Source: JAFAGX01 sp035624215 (GTDB lineage Bacteria; Acidobacteriota; Terriglobia; Terriglobales; Acidobacteriaceae). From it: a stretch of 64,000 nt of DNA. The notes under the pieces were generated by a model. It was not told where the DNA came from. It worked only from the letters and a program-made list of their open reading frames with translations, and did no database searches. Shown piece after piece: positions 34,993-43,680 of this stretch (the first letter of the stretch is position 1; each line of letters starts with the position of its first letter). The stretch is taken from positions 26,713 through 90,712 of the forward strand of contig DASPRY010000092.1 of assembly GCA_035624215.1 (NCBI GenBank). The letters run 5' to 3'. A program made the position numbers and the translations under genes.

Positions 34993-36069
34993 ATGAATAA
35001 ACAACGCATCGTCATTTACGGCGTGGTTCTGGTTGTTCTCGTGGTGCTGGTATACCTGCAATTCCGGCAATGGCGGACGTTCGATTGGGACAAGTTCATC
35101 GAGAACTCGAGAGATGTGACCTGGCGGCACGTAATTCACGGAATTATTCTCATTTACGTCGCCTATATTCTTAGGGCGGTGCGCTGGAAAACATTTCTGC
35201 GTCCGGTTCGCCCTCGCGCTTCGACAATATCGCTCGTTTCCCCGACGCTGGTAGGCTTCACCGGACTCGCTGTGCTTGGCCGACCCGGAGAATTGATCCG
35301 GCCATATCTCATTGCGCGGCGAATGAACCTTAGCTTCGCGTCACAACTCGCGGTGTGGGCGATGGAGCGGATTTTTGACCTGGGTGCATTCACGGTGCTG
35401 ATGGTGCTAGCGATATTTCTTCCCACCAAGCTGCGGGCGTTCGCGGCGACTCGCCCGGTTTATTATCACTGGCTGCACGTTGCCGGCTATCTGTTATCCA
35501 GTATGGTGTTGGGATTATTCGCAATCGCGATGCTGGTGAACTACAAAGGTCCCACTATCGCGGACTGGATGGAGAAACGCTTCGCCCATCTTGCGCAGAA
35601 CCTGGGACATCGAATTGCGCAGCGGGTGCGCGAGTTCGCCGGCGGATTGAACACGATTCACGGACCATTCTCGTTTCTGCAACTTTCGGCGGTCTCCATC
35701 CTGATGTGGTGGCTGATTGCGCTATCGTATAAGGAAGTCACTCACGCTTACGGGGCACCCATGCAGCAAATGAGTGCGACTCGAGTGTTGCTGCTGATGG
35801 GCTCGAGCATGGTTGGATCCATGCTGCAGTTGCCCGGGGTTGGCGGCGGTTCGCAATTGGCGACGATAGAGGCGCTTGATAAGGTATTCCAGATCCCACG
35901 GGAGCTGGCGGTGAGTTGTGGGATCCTGCTATGGCTGGTCAGTTTTGTGGCGGTGGTTCCAGTAGGTCTGCTGTTAGCGCACCAGGAACGGCTCTCCTTG
36001 CGGAAGGTAGCAGAAGAAAGCGAGAAGGCTGAAGCCGAGGAGCCAATTCCGACATCGCCGACCGGGTGA
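34993..36069 (+). CDS. Lysylphosphatidylglycerol synthase-like/UPF0104 membrane protein
   Basis: A 358-residue protein with seven or eight membrane helices. It contains LRAVRWKTFLRPV and the VGFTGLAVLGRPGELIRPYL segment, both typical of the LPG_synthase_TM (UPF0104) family, which acts as flippase or lipid-modifying membrane protein. No soluble synthase domain is attached, so it is probably not a full lysyl-PG synthase. ATG at 34993 has no clear ribosome site. nrdR follows. Confidence 0.85.
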   Translation: MNKQRIVIYGVVLVVLVVLVYLQFRQWRTFDWDKFIENSRDVTWRHVIHGIILIYVAYILRAVRWKTFLRPVRPRASTISLVSPTLVGFTGLAVLGRPGELIRPYLIARRMNLSFASQLAVWAMERIFDLGAFTVLMVLAIFLPTKLRAFAATRPVYYHWLHVAGYLLSSMVLGLFAIAMLVNYKGPTIADWMEKRFAHLAQNLGHRIAQRVREFAGGLNTIHGPFSFLQLSAVSILMWWLIALSYKEVTHAYGAPMQQMSATRVLLLMGSSMVGSMLQLPGVGGGSQLATIEALDKVFQIPRELAVSCGILLWLVSFVAVVPVGLLLAHQERLSLRKVAEESEKAEAEEPIPTSPTG

Positions 36070-36120
36070 CGCAGAGCGGAGAAGTTGGTGGGTTACAATC
36101 ATGTATCGACCCCGATCCTC

Positions 36121-36618
36121 ATGAAGTGTCCCTTCTGCGGCTTCGCAAATGACAAAGTGGTGGATTCGCGCGAAAGCAAGGAGGCCGAATCCATTCGACG
36201 TCGGCGCGAATGTCTGAAATGCGGCAAGCGTTTCACTACCTACGAGCGCATCGACGAGATTCCGTACATGGTGGTCAAGAAGGATGGACGGCGGGAGAAA
36301 TTCGATCGCCAAAAAGTGCTGAATGGCCTGTTGCGAGCTTGTGAGAAGCGGCCGGTTCCGATCAGCAAGCTGGAACAGATCGTGAATGAAGCTGAGAGTT
36401 TCGTAATCGAATCACCGGAGCGGGAGCGTAGGACGAGCGAACTGGGGGAGCTGATCATGAACCGGCTCAGGCGGTACGACAAGGTTGCCTACGTGCGCTT
36501 CGCTTCGGTTTACCTGGACTTCAAAGACGTGCAGGAATTCCTGACCGAGCTGAAGGATCTGGTCAAGAGCAAGGATGCCGCCGAGGTTCGCGGCAAAATC
36601 GCAGCTAAGACCCAATAA
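36121..36618 (+). CDS. nrdR: Transcriptional repressor NrdR
   Basis: NrdR represses ribonucleotide reductase and related genes when bound to ATP/dATP. The 165-residue protein has the zinc ribbon CPFCG ... CLKCGKRFTTYERI at residues 3-42 and an ATP-cone domain from about residue 49 on. The ATG at 36121 begins exactly at the MKCPFCG motif; an in-frame start at 36085 is not needed. A TACAAT -10 element is at 36094-36099. An exact NrdR box sits in front of smc in this window. Confidence 0.96.
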   Translation: MKCPFCGFANDKVVDSRESKEAESIRRRRECLKCGKRFTTYERIDEIPYMVVKKDGRREKFDRQKVLNGLLRACEKRPVPISKLEQIVNEAESFVIESPERERRTSELGELIMNRLRRYDKVAYVRFASVYLDFKDVQEFLTELKDLVKSKDAAEVRGKIAAKTQ

Positions 36619-36698
36619 TCCCCTCCGTTCGCCTCTTGTCGCCAGGTACTGCCTGCTGATCAGACGCTCGTATAGACTTCCAAAGGAAGCACTCATTC

Positions 36699-37718
36699 GT
36701 GTCCTATAAAATCACCCTCATTCCCGGCGACGGCATCGGACCTGAGGTCACGCAGGCCGCGGTGCGCGTTCTGGAGGCGACTGGGCTGATGTTCGAATGG
36801 GAGAGTTATGCAGCGGGCGCGGACGCTTACGACAAGTATCACGAGTACATTCCTAAAGACCTCATCGATTCGATCGAGCGCACGAAGGTTGCGCTAAAGG
36901 GACCGATCACGACGCCAGTCGGCGGCGGGTTTTCCAGCATCAACGTGGAATTGCGCAAGAGATTCGAGCTTTACGCCAATTTCCGCCCTATCCGCAATCT
37001 GCCACATATTCCGACGCGCTATCCGGATGTGGACCTCATCATCGTGCGCGAAAACACCGAAGGGCTGTATTCCGGCATTGAGCACGAAGTCGTTCCCGGC
37101 GTTGTGGAAAGCCTGAAGATCATGACCGAGAAGGCGTGTACACGGATTTCGCGCTTTGCTTTTGAATACGCTCGCAAGAACAAACGCAAGAAGATCCACG
37201 CCATTCACAAAGCCAACATTATGAAATTGTCGGACGGTTTGTTTCTAAAGTGTGCCAGGAATGTAGCGAAGGAATATCCGGAAATCGAATACGCCGAGCA
37301 CATTGTGGACAACACCTGCATGCAACTGGTTATGAATCCTTATCAGTACGACATGCTGCTGATGGAGAATCTCTATGGCGACATCATTTCCGATCTCTGC
37401 GCCGCGTTCGTCGGAGGATTAGGAATGGTGCCCAGCGCGAATTTCGGGGAGCGGTGCGCCATTTTTGAGGCGGTACACGGCTCTGCTCCTGACATTGCCG
37501 GAAAGAATACTGCCAATCCGACCGCAATCATCCGGTGTTCCCTGCTGATGCTGCGACATCTTGGCGAATTCAACGCGGCGTTGAAGATTCGCAACGCGCT
37601 GGAGAAGGTGTATCGCACGCGCGACAAGTTGACTCGCGATATCGGCGGTAAAGCCAGCACGTCTGAATTTGCCGAGTCGATCATCGAAGCCATGCAATCG
37701 GAGCCGGCATACGCCTGA
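36699..37718 (+). CDS. Isocitrate/isopropylmalate dehydrogenase family (likely NAD-isocitrate dehydrogenase)
   Basis: A 339-residue decarboxylating dehydrogenase. It has ITLIPGDGIGPEV, the substrate-loop SSINVELRKRFELYANFRP, ENTEGLYSGIEHE, and the metal-binding segment with EAVHGSAPDIAGK. The N-terminal length and ENTEGLYSG loop fit NAD-dependent isocitrate or homoisocitrate dehydrogenases better than LeuB. It feeds the TCA cycle or lysine synthesis. The start is GTG at 36699 with AAGGAAG upstream. Confidence 0.87.
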   Translation: MSYKITLIPGDGIGPEVTQAAVRVLEATGLMFEWESYAAGADAYDKYHEYIPKDLIDSIERTKVALKGPITTPVGGGFSSINVELRKRFELYANFRPIRNLPHIPTRYPDVDLIIVRENTEGLYSGIEHEVVPGVVESLKIMTEKACTRISRFAFEYARKNKRKKIHAIHKANIMKLSDGLFLKCARNVAKEYPEIEYAEHIVDNTCMQLVMNPYQYDMLLMENLYGDIISDLCAAFVGGLGMVPSANFGERCAIFEAVHGSAPDIAGKNTANPTAIIRCSLLMLRHLGEFNAALKIRNALEKVYRTRDKLTRDIGGKASTSEFAESIIEAMQSEPAYA

Positions 37719-37799
37719 CAAACCAATTGCGGGTGATTCGCACGGAAGGGCAGGTTACGCCCAAAAGCAGCGCGAACCTAGGCACCGAAAAAAGTTCCT

Positions 37800-38405
37800 T
37801 CATTTGAACCAGTGATAAGCCAAGCTGAGTCGAATGCCATTGAATTCGGGATTGCGTACGCCGAGGTTGGCGTTGGAAGCGTGCATCCATCCGCAACCGA
37901 GATCGAGGGATTGCCGCTTCCGGGTAAACACATGAATGCCGCCACCAGCACGGGCGGTGAAATTCAAGCTGGAAGTGTTGCCGGGAGGCAGATTGGAATT
38001 GGTGAATACTGCGCCTCCCGCTAACTCGAGGTAAGGCGTGGCACGACCGAGGCTGTGGCTGGAGTACCAGCGCAGGACTATCGGCTCAAAACCGCCGCCA
38101 TGCACTTTTTGGCTTTTGGAGGTCAGAAACAGCGGAATCAGATTGGATCCGTACTCGATTGTCCCGCGCCGCCATCCGCCAAGAACTTCCCGGTGCATCA
38201 GTTTGCCAAGGAAGAAGCCGGCGGTCCAAATCCGCGCTTCGTTGAAGGAATTCGTGTTTTCCTCGCCGGTGGCCACCGCAGCCCAGACGCTAATGTCCCA
38301 TTTCCCATTGATTGCGGCCCGCGGAGCTGACTCCTGAGCCGCTGAAGAATTCGCGAGAAGGAACAAGATTAGAGGCAGCGTGCCGTATCGAGCGATTGCA
38401 CTCAC
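37800..38405 (-). CDS. PagL-like lipid A 3-O-deacylase family protein
   Basis: A 201-residue outer-membrane beta-barrel protein after a signal peptide (residues 1-22, ending SSAAQ). Its C-terminal MHASNANLGVRNPEFNGI corresponds to the PagL motif with catalytic His-x-Ser, and it ends in an aromatic-type LAYHWFK. PagL removes a 3-O-acyl chain of lipid A. Acidobacterial homologues may act on other lipids. It stands alone, convergent with the IDH gene. Confidence 0.78.
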   Translation of the reverse strand: MSAIARYGTLPLILFLLANSSAAQESAPRAAINGKWDISVWAAVATGEENTNSFNEARIWTAGFFLGKLMHREVLGGWRRGTIEYGSNLIPLFLTSKSQKVHGGGFEPIVLRWYSSHSLGRATPYLELAGGAVFTNSNLPPGNTSSLNFTARAGGGIHVFTRKRQSLDLGCGWMHASNANLGVRNPEFNGIRLSLAYHWFK

Positions 38406-38536
38406 GAATTTCTCTTTTGCTTAGAGCGCGCCGACTGCAGCGCCTGGACGGTTCAACTAGATTAGCAAAAGGTGTGAATTTTCCACGGGGTTCGGTGAGG
38501 CAGTAGGAAGATCAAGCCTTGTGCGACGCGATAGAA

Positions 38537-38665
38537 CTAGGACAAAATGCCCAGCAGCCGAAGCGTGCTTACCAGCGTCATAAGGGTGACGAAGGCAGTT
38601 GCGAGCAACTCGGCCAGCCATCCCAGGCGACGATGGAGACGCGTTTCATATCCGGTATCACTCAT
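38537..38665 (-). CDS. Possible 42-aa small membrane protein
   Basis: ATG at 38665 preceded by GGGGAGA opens a 42-codon frame. The first 16 residues are charged and the rest form one hydrophobic helix (LAELLATAFVTLMTLVSTLRLLGI). The strong ribosome site and membrane-helix pattern make it a credible small protein, too short for ORF lists. No family recognised. Confidence 0.45.
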   Translation of the reverse strand: MSDTGYETRLHRRLGWLAELLATAFVTLMTLVSTLRLLGILS

Positions 38666-38831
38666 GCCGACTCTCCCCTACAGTGACCTTAGAATTGTTT
38701 CCGGTGTCACCAGATTGCCCTTTTCTCGCTGCCCGGACAATGGCTCGTTCGTGGCAAGAATCACCCGGCAGTGTGTTTACGGGAGTAACCAAGAGTTGAT
38801 GACGAGGGTCACGGCGTTGAGAGCACAATGG

Positions 38832-39359
38832 CTAGCTGGGCTCTTGCTGCGGTATTCCGTGAATGCCCTTGCCGGTCTTCAGCAGGTAAGCCATGTAGAA
38901 GACGATGGCCAGGTTGATGACCAAAATGGTGATGTGGAGGAGACTCTGGCGATGAACCAGCCTGTAGATTTCGTAAGGCAAATAGATGGAACCTGAGATT
39001 AGAGCAATCCACTCAGCCCAAGCTCGGGCGTACCAGAGGCCGTAGGCCTCCAAGAATCGAAGAACCGAATAGGCAAGGGCTGCCCCGGCAACCGCCCATA
39101 GCTTGGCGTCGGTCAAAGTATCGGCCCAGTCCAGGAATCTCTGCGCAAAATGGCCGTCCGGACTGATATGAAGCAAGTGGAGCAAACCGTCAGCTAAATC
39201 CCAAGGGTCGCGGTGGACAAAGAAAAGAATGACTATGGCGGCAAATAGCACGACCAAACCTTTGGCGAGTTCGAAGGTGGCGATGCCTCGCAGGGCATGC
39301 AGGGTGTGGTCGCGCGGATGCCCACCAAATTCAGTTCTGCTCTGCACCGTCGAGTGCAT
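38832..39359 (-). CDS. DUF2127 membrane protein
   Basis: A 175-residue protein with four membrane helices and the DUF2127 pattern (LRGIATFELAKGLVVLFAAI, EAYGLWYARAWAEWIALISGSIYLPYEIYRLVHR). ATG at 39359; longer frames run into the UPF0014 permease gene. It follows that gene by 8 nt and may be in its operon. Function is unknown. Confidence 0.8.
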   Translation of the reverse strand: MHSTVQSRTEFGGHPRDHTLHALRGIATFELAKGLVVLFAAIVILFFVHRDPWDLADGLLHLLHISPDGHFAQRFLDWADTLTDAKLWAVAGAALAYSVLRFLEAYGLWYARAWAEWIALISGSIYLPYEIYRLVHRQSLLHITILVINLAIVFYMAYLLKTGKGIHGIPQQEPS

Positions 39360-39367
39360 GGTTTTAA

Positions 39368-40156
39368 TTATCTGCCTGCCTGCAGCATTAATTGTTGAGC
39401 TGGGGTAAATATCCGGCCACGAATCAGCAAAGTACTCAGCAACGAAGTCAGGCCGGAGGCAGCGAAGATCATGGCGAGCACCACGAACTGGTAGATCGCC
39501 GCATAAATTGGACGCGCCCCGGAGAGCAGCATTCCAGCCATCAGCCCAGGGATCCATACGATGCCAAGCGAACGCAGTGAGTCGATAGCCGGAATCAAGC
39601 TGGCTTCAAAAGAGGCTTGCACATAGGGCGCTACGCTCGTGTTCGCCTCGGCTCCTAAAGCCAGAGCGGTCTCGATCTCCCCGGAGTGGGCGAGGACATC
39701 GGAGCGGAAACGGTTGAGTGCCAAACCATTGGTGTTCATGGCGTTTGCGATGAGCATGCTGCCGACCGGTACGAGCGCAGTAATCGCGTTATCGATGACG
39801 CCAAGCCAGGTCATCAGAGCAATCACGGAACCAGCACCGCATGCAATCGAGCAGGTGGAGACCCGAAATGCGTCTGGCATGCCTTTGGCGCGGCGCGCCG
39901 AGATAGCACCGGCTGCTACCATCATACCCGCAAGCAGGAAAACGCTGGTCCAGCGCGGGCCGCGCAGCAACAGCAAGAGAATCGATCCTACGGCGACAAT
40001 TTGCGCCAGGCCGCGGAGCATTGCGACTACGGCTTCCGTCTCAAGATGGATTTGGCGCCTGCTAGCAATCAGAACTACGAGCAAAGCAGACAACGCGGCG
40101 ACTCCCGCCTGGGCCAAGCCAAGACTCAATGGATTACTGAACCAGTATTTAAGCAT
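39368..40156 (-). CDS. UPF0014 (FetB-type) ABC exporter permease
   Basis: A 262-residue integral membrane protein with about seven helices. It has AMLRGLAQIVAVGSILLLLL, PVGSMLIANAMNTNGLALNR and IPAIDSLRSLGIVWIPGLMAGMLLSG, all typical of UPF0014/FetB. In E. coli FetAB is an iron exporter that protects from peroxide. ATG at 40156 overlaps the ATPase stop by 8 nt. Confidence 0.9.
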   Translation of the reverse strand: MLKYWFSNPLSLGLAQAGVAALSALLVVLIASRRQIHLETEAVVAMLRGLAQIVAVGSILLLLLRGPRWTSVFLLAGMMVAAGAISARRAKGMPDAFRVSTCSIACGAGSVIALMTWLGVIDNAITALVPVGSMLIANAMNTNGLALNRFRSDVLAHSGEIETALALGAEANTSVAPYVQASFEASLIPAIDSLRSLGIVWIPGLMAGMLLSGARPIYAAIYQFVVLAMIFAASGLTSLLSTLLIRGRIFTPAQQLMLQAGR

Positions 40157-40880
40157 GCAGTACCTCTTCAACAGCGCCCGACCGCACAATCTGCCCCCGT
40201 TCCATCAGCAAGGCCCGTGCCGCAAGGCGCCTGGCTTGAGCTGTATCGTGGCTGACCACAGCACAGCCGAGACGCTGATCGTGCACAATTCTCTGGATCA
40301 ACAACTCGATTCCTGACTTGGACGCGTCGTCCAGAGCGGACGTAGGTTCATCCAAAAGAAGAACCGATGGCGAATTAGCCAAAGTACGAGCCAGAGAAAC
40401 CCGCTGCGCTTCGCCTCCCGAGAGGTTGGCGACGTTGCGAGAAGCATAACCTTCCAGCCCAACTGAAACCAACAACTTCTCGACCGCCTCGGGTGGCAAT
40501 GTCTCTCCACGCTGCAGGGGGCTGAATTGCAGGTTTTGCTCAACCGATCCAGCGAACAAGTATGGGCGCTGTGTGACCATGCCGACCTTTCTTCGAAGTT
40601 CGCGTGGCGCAATCTGCTTGTAGTCAGTTCCGGCCAGATAGACGGTGCCGCGGCTGGGTTCGTCGAGCCGATTGAGCAGCCGTAAGAGTGAACTTTTTCC
40701 CGAGCCGCTGGGTCCAACGATGGCCAGAATTTCGCCGCTGGCGAGGCTGAAATTCGCATTCTCGACGAGGACTTTGGCGCCTACGACTCGTCCAAGGTGC
40801 TCGGCGCGCAGGATAGCGGAATCAGGAGTTTCGGAGAAAGCCACGATTGAGTAATCTCGAATGTTTGCAGGTATCCCCAA
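40149..40880 (-). CDS. ABC transporter ATPase (FetA-like)
   Basis: A 243-residue ATPase with Walker A GPSGSGKSS near residue 55, the signature LSGGEAQRVSLARTLA and Walker B LLLDEPTSALDD. It pairs with the overlapping UPF0014 permease gene, as in FetAB iron exporters. The start ATG at 40880 has CGAGG upstream. Confidence 0.9.
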   Translation of the reverse strand: MGIPANIRDYSIVAFSETPDSAILRAEHLGRVVGAKVLVENANFSLASGEILAIVGPSGSGKSSLLRLLNRLDEPSRGTVYLAGTDYKQIAPRELRRKVGMVTQRPYLFAGSVEQNLQFSPLQRGETLPPEAVEKLLVSVGLEGYASRNVANLSGGEAQRVSLARTLANSPSVLLLDEPTSALDDASKSGIELLIQRIVHDQRLGCAVVSHDTAQARRLAARALLMERGQIVRSGAVEEVLHA

Positions 40881-40904
40881 GTCGAGGATATCAAGTGATC
40901 CAGA

Positions 40905-41885
40905 TTACGCGCTTGTCCGCTGGGCACGCACGGCTGCGCGCAATTCGGCGACAATTTCCTGAGAAGCTTTGCGAGCGGCGTCCTGCTGGGAAACATCGAA
41001 GGAAATAGCGCCTACGCGCGCATGGCCACCCCCGCCATATCGCTCACAAATTTTCGCCAGGTTCACCACCGGATCTTCGGGAGCCCAGGGATTAGAGCCG
41101 ACCGAAACCTTCACCCGAAAAGTGCTCTTACTCAGACCTACGCTGTAAATCGATTCGGGATGCAGATAGTAAGGAACGAATTTGTTATAGCCTTCCAGTT
41201 CCTGATCACTGATGTCGAAGAACAGAGTGCCGTCTTTCAACTCGGTGCGTTCCCGAAGGACGGCGAGGGAATGCTGGTGACGTTCGAGCAGAGGCGGCAA
41301 CAGCGGGGCAATGAACGGCTCTTTCAGAATTTCTGCAAGCGGCTTAGTGGCAAGAAGCGGGATCAGGCGAGGTATGAAATCGGAATTCTGCGTGGCTTCG
41401 ATGATCATGGTCAGTTTCATCGCAGGCTCGCGCATCTCGACCGCGGTGCGGGCATCGGGATAAAGGGCACCATCGATGATATCGGTCCACTTGACCAGTT
41501 CGGCGACTGGAGCGGGGTTGAAACCGAATCGCTCTTCGGCAATGGTGGCGATGAAGCTGGTACAGGATTTGAAATCCGGGTCATAAAATTTGCGATTGCT
41601 CTGGTCCTGCTCAAAATGGGCAGCGTCGGCGGGAGAAAGAAAGGCGCTTTCGTGATGATCAAACCACCAGGTGACTTTGGGCGAACTTGAATACTTGAAA
41701 TCGACGATGGCGTTTTCATCGCCGTTAAAGTCACTCTCGTTGAACAAAGCTCCGGCGCGATGCAGCAGTCCGGAAAAGACAAATTCAACGTCATTGCGGA
41801 TGCGTTCCTGATAAAAGCGGGAGAAAAGCGCTGCCGAAGAAGCCCCATCGAAACATCGGTCGTGATAAAAGACTCGAACTCGCAA
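40905..41885 (-). CDS. DHH-family phosphoesterase
   Basis: A 326-residue protein with the DHH fold: VFYHDRCFDGASSAALF, VDFKYSS, the WWFDHHESAF motif and a C-terminal DHHA1 domain with GGGGHARVGAISF. Such enzymes cleave phosphodiester bonds of nanoRNA or cyclic dinucleotides, or are RecJ-like; which is not clear. ATG at 41885. It lies 24 nt upstream of the ABC ATPase gene on the same strand. Confidence 0.86.
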   Translation of the reverse strand: MRVRVFYHDRCFDGASSAALFSRFYQERIRNDVEFVFSGLLHRAGALFNESDFNGDENAIVDFKYSSSPKVTWWFDHHESAFLSPADAAHFEQDQSNRKFYDPDFKSCTSFIATIAEERFGFNPAPVAELVKWTDIIDGALYPDARTAVEMREPAMKLTMIIEATQNSDFIPRLIPLLATKPLAEILKEPFIAPLLPPLLERHQHSLAVLRERTELKDGTLFFDISDQELEGYNKFVPYYLHPESIYSVGLSKSTFRVKVSVGSNPWAPEDPVVNLAKICERYGGGGHARVGAISFDVSQQDAARKASQEIVAELRAAVRAQRTSA

Positions 41886-42030
41886 ACCTGCTCCTGTCGT
41901 GGACCAACTAGACTATCGAAGTGACCAATGAAGCGAAAGAGAAAGACAATAGGAATGCCATTCCAGCAGAGGTTCTGTCAAGCCGAGAGTGACAGACAAA
42001 AGGGCATTGACAACCTGCTGGCGAAAGAAA

Positions 42031-42053
42031 AGGTGAGCCTTCGAGGCTCACCT
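42031..42053 (-). terminator. Rho-independent terminator (minus strand)
   Basis: AGGTGAGCCT and AGGCTCACCT form a 10-bp stem around TCG. On the minus strand it is followed by TTTCTTTC, so it ends the transcript of the 42089-42559 gene. Confidence 0.75.
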
Positions 42054-42088
42054 GAGTAATCCACAGTTTTGGTGGCGTACGATCCCAG

Positions 42089-42559
42089 TTACATCGCGGA
42101 GGCTTGCTTCTCTGCCATGTCACCGATCATGGGCAGCTTCCACATCTGTCCCTGGTAAGCTTTAAAGATAAGAATGAGCCAGATCACGAATCCGGCAAGA
42201 GTGATAAGCGGCCAGATCAGGATCGTCAGCCAGCCAAAGATCGGAATGTGCGCGATGATGTTCAGCACAATCCATAAGGCGATCCAGGCAACGGCGAAGA
42301 AAATATTCTGAAAGGAGTGGAAGCGAATAAAACGATTCGAGTTATACGGCGCCAGAACCAGGAACAAGATGGACGGGATTACGGTGACGTAGGCGAGGGC
42401 ACCGGCGATATTGTCGGAAAGGCCACCCGCGCTCGGTTGAGCGGCCGGGGCCCCCGGGGCCGCTGGCGGAGCCGCTGTTGGGGCGGCTGACCGGCTACAC
42501 GCTGGACATACGGTAGCTCCGGCCGGTATCTGTGCTCCACACGAACTGCAAAAAGCCAT
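42089..42559 (-). CDS. Zinc-ribbon DUF4870 membrane protein
   Basis: A 156-residue protein: a zinc ribbon at residues 1-24 (CSSCGAQIPAGATVCPAC), an Ala/Pro linker, and three membrane helices in the DUF4870 pattern (GALAYVTVIPSILFLV, NRFIRFHSFQNIFFAV). GGGGGGA precedes the ATG at 42559. A paralogue lies 71 nt upstream (42631-43086). The two are the only such pair here. Function unknown. Confidence 0.82.
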   Translation of the reverse strand: MAFCSSCGAQIPAGATVCPACSRSAAPTAAPPAAPGAPAAQPSAGGLSDNIAGALAYVTVIPSILFLVLAPYNSNRFIRFHSFQNIFFAVAWIALWIVLNIIAHIPIFGWLTILIWPLITLAGFVIWLILIFKAYQGQMWKLPMIGDMAEKQASAM

Positions 42560-42630
42560 AATTATCCCCCCAAGCGAAGTTTCTGCAGTCGTGTCAACAA
42601 CTGCTGGCTTACCAAAACCAGCCTAACAGC

Positions 42631-43086
42631 CTACGCCTTTTCTGCAAAATCTCCAATGAGAGGCAGCTTAAACATTTCGCCTTGGAGAGCCTTTAGTAGC
42701 AAGACCAGCCAGAGGATGACACAGCCAAGAACAATGATTAAGACGCTAAGTGAGGCGAGGAGGTACCCCAATCCCGGTATCAAAGAGAGCAATGAGAACA
42801 AGAACCGCAACACGACACCGGCCAGAACGAGGGCAATAACGAACAAGATGGACTGCCACGAATGGAAGCGCACCAGGCGGTTGTGCCGAAAGGGTCGTGA
42901 TGCGAGGAAGACAATTGCGGGAATAAAGGTGACGTAGGCCAGAGCGGCAACGACATTCTCCTTAGCAAAGCCAGTCACAGTCGGGGCCGGCTCGATAATC
43001 CTCCGGCCACCGCACCCTGGGCAGAACGAGGCTTCGGTGGGTATTTGGGCGTGGCATTGCGGGCATGAGATGGAAACGCTGTTCAA
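42631..43086 (-). CDS. Zinc-ribbon DUF4870 membrane protein (paralogue)
   Basis: A 151-residue protein of the same design as its neighbour: zinc ribbon CPQCHAQIPTEASFCPGC and DUF4870 helices with VAALAYVTFIPAIVFLA and NRLVRFHSWQSILFVI. The likely start is TTG at 43086 with a weak AGGG upstream. Gene duplication is the simplest explanation of the pair. Confidence 0.8.
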   Translation of the reverse strand: MNSVSISCPQCHAQIPTEASFCPGCGGRRIIEPAPTVTGFAKENVVAALAYVTFIPAIVFLASRPFRHNRLVRFHSWQSILFVIALVLAGVVLRFLFSLLSLIPGLGYLLASLSVLIIVLGCVILWLVLLLKALQGEMFKLPLIGDFAEKA

Positions 43087-43098
43087 AGCTAAGTGGCC

Positions 43099-43584
43099 CT
43101 AGTTTCTCCTCTTGCGACAATCTTCGCAGAGGCCATAGATCTGAAAGGTGTGGCGGGTGGTTTGGTAATGGTACTTGTCTCCGATCTCCTGCTCCAGGCG
43201 ATCGATTTCTGGCGAAAAGAATTCCACCGAACTGCCGCACAGCGTGCAAACCATGTGGTGATGGCTGCGCCGGTTGTATTGATGTTCGAAACGGGCTATT
43301 CCGTCGTGAAAAGCCACCTCACTTGCTAATCCGCATTCGGCCAGTAACTTAAGCGTGCGGTACACGGTGGTGAATCCGATCCTGGCATCCTTTTTCTGGA
43401 CCAGCCGGTGCAATTCGTTGGTGGAGAGATGTTCGCGGGTTTCGAGGAAAGTTTGCAGTATGGTATCGCGCTGGGCAGTATGCTTGAGGCCCACCCGCTT
43501 GAGATGCTGATGGAGAATTTGCTGCGCCTCTCGCATCATCTCCCTGGAGATCGAGGGCTGGTCGTCGATGCGGCGCTGGAGCAT
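43099..43584 (-). CDS. Fur-family transcriptional regulator
   Basis: A 161-residue Fur/PerR-type regulator. The winged-helix region includes LKHTAQRDTILQTFLE and FTTVYRTLKLLAECGL; the metal-sensing half has HHHMVCTLCGSSVEF and CEDC, two CxxC motifs that bind structural zinc. The metal sensed is uncertain. ATG at 43584 is preferred over the frame's start at 43638, which has no family similarity. It sits 12 nt from the DUF4870 paralogue and may share its transcript. Confidence 0.88.
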   Translation of the reverse strand: MLQRRIDDQPSISREMMREAQQILHQHLKRVGLKHTAQRDTILQTFLETREHLSTNELHRLVQKKDARIGFTTVYRTLKLLAECGLASEVAFHDGIARFEHQYNRRSHHHMVCTLCGSSVEFFSPEIDRLEQEIGDKYHYQTTRHTFQIYGLCEDCRKRRN

Positions 43585-43680
43585 GATCACTCTGAATGAT
43601 ACTGAGCTTTGGGGAATGCGCCAAGTTCGCTGAGGCACGACACTGCTGACGCAGGAAGAGGGTAAAATCGGTAATTCGTC

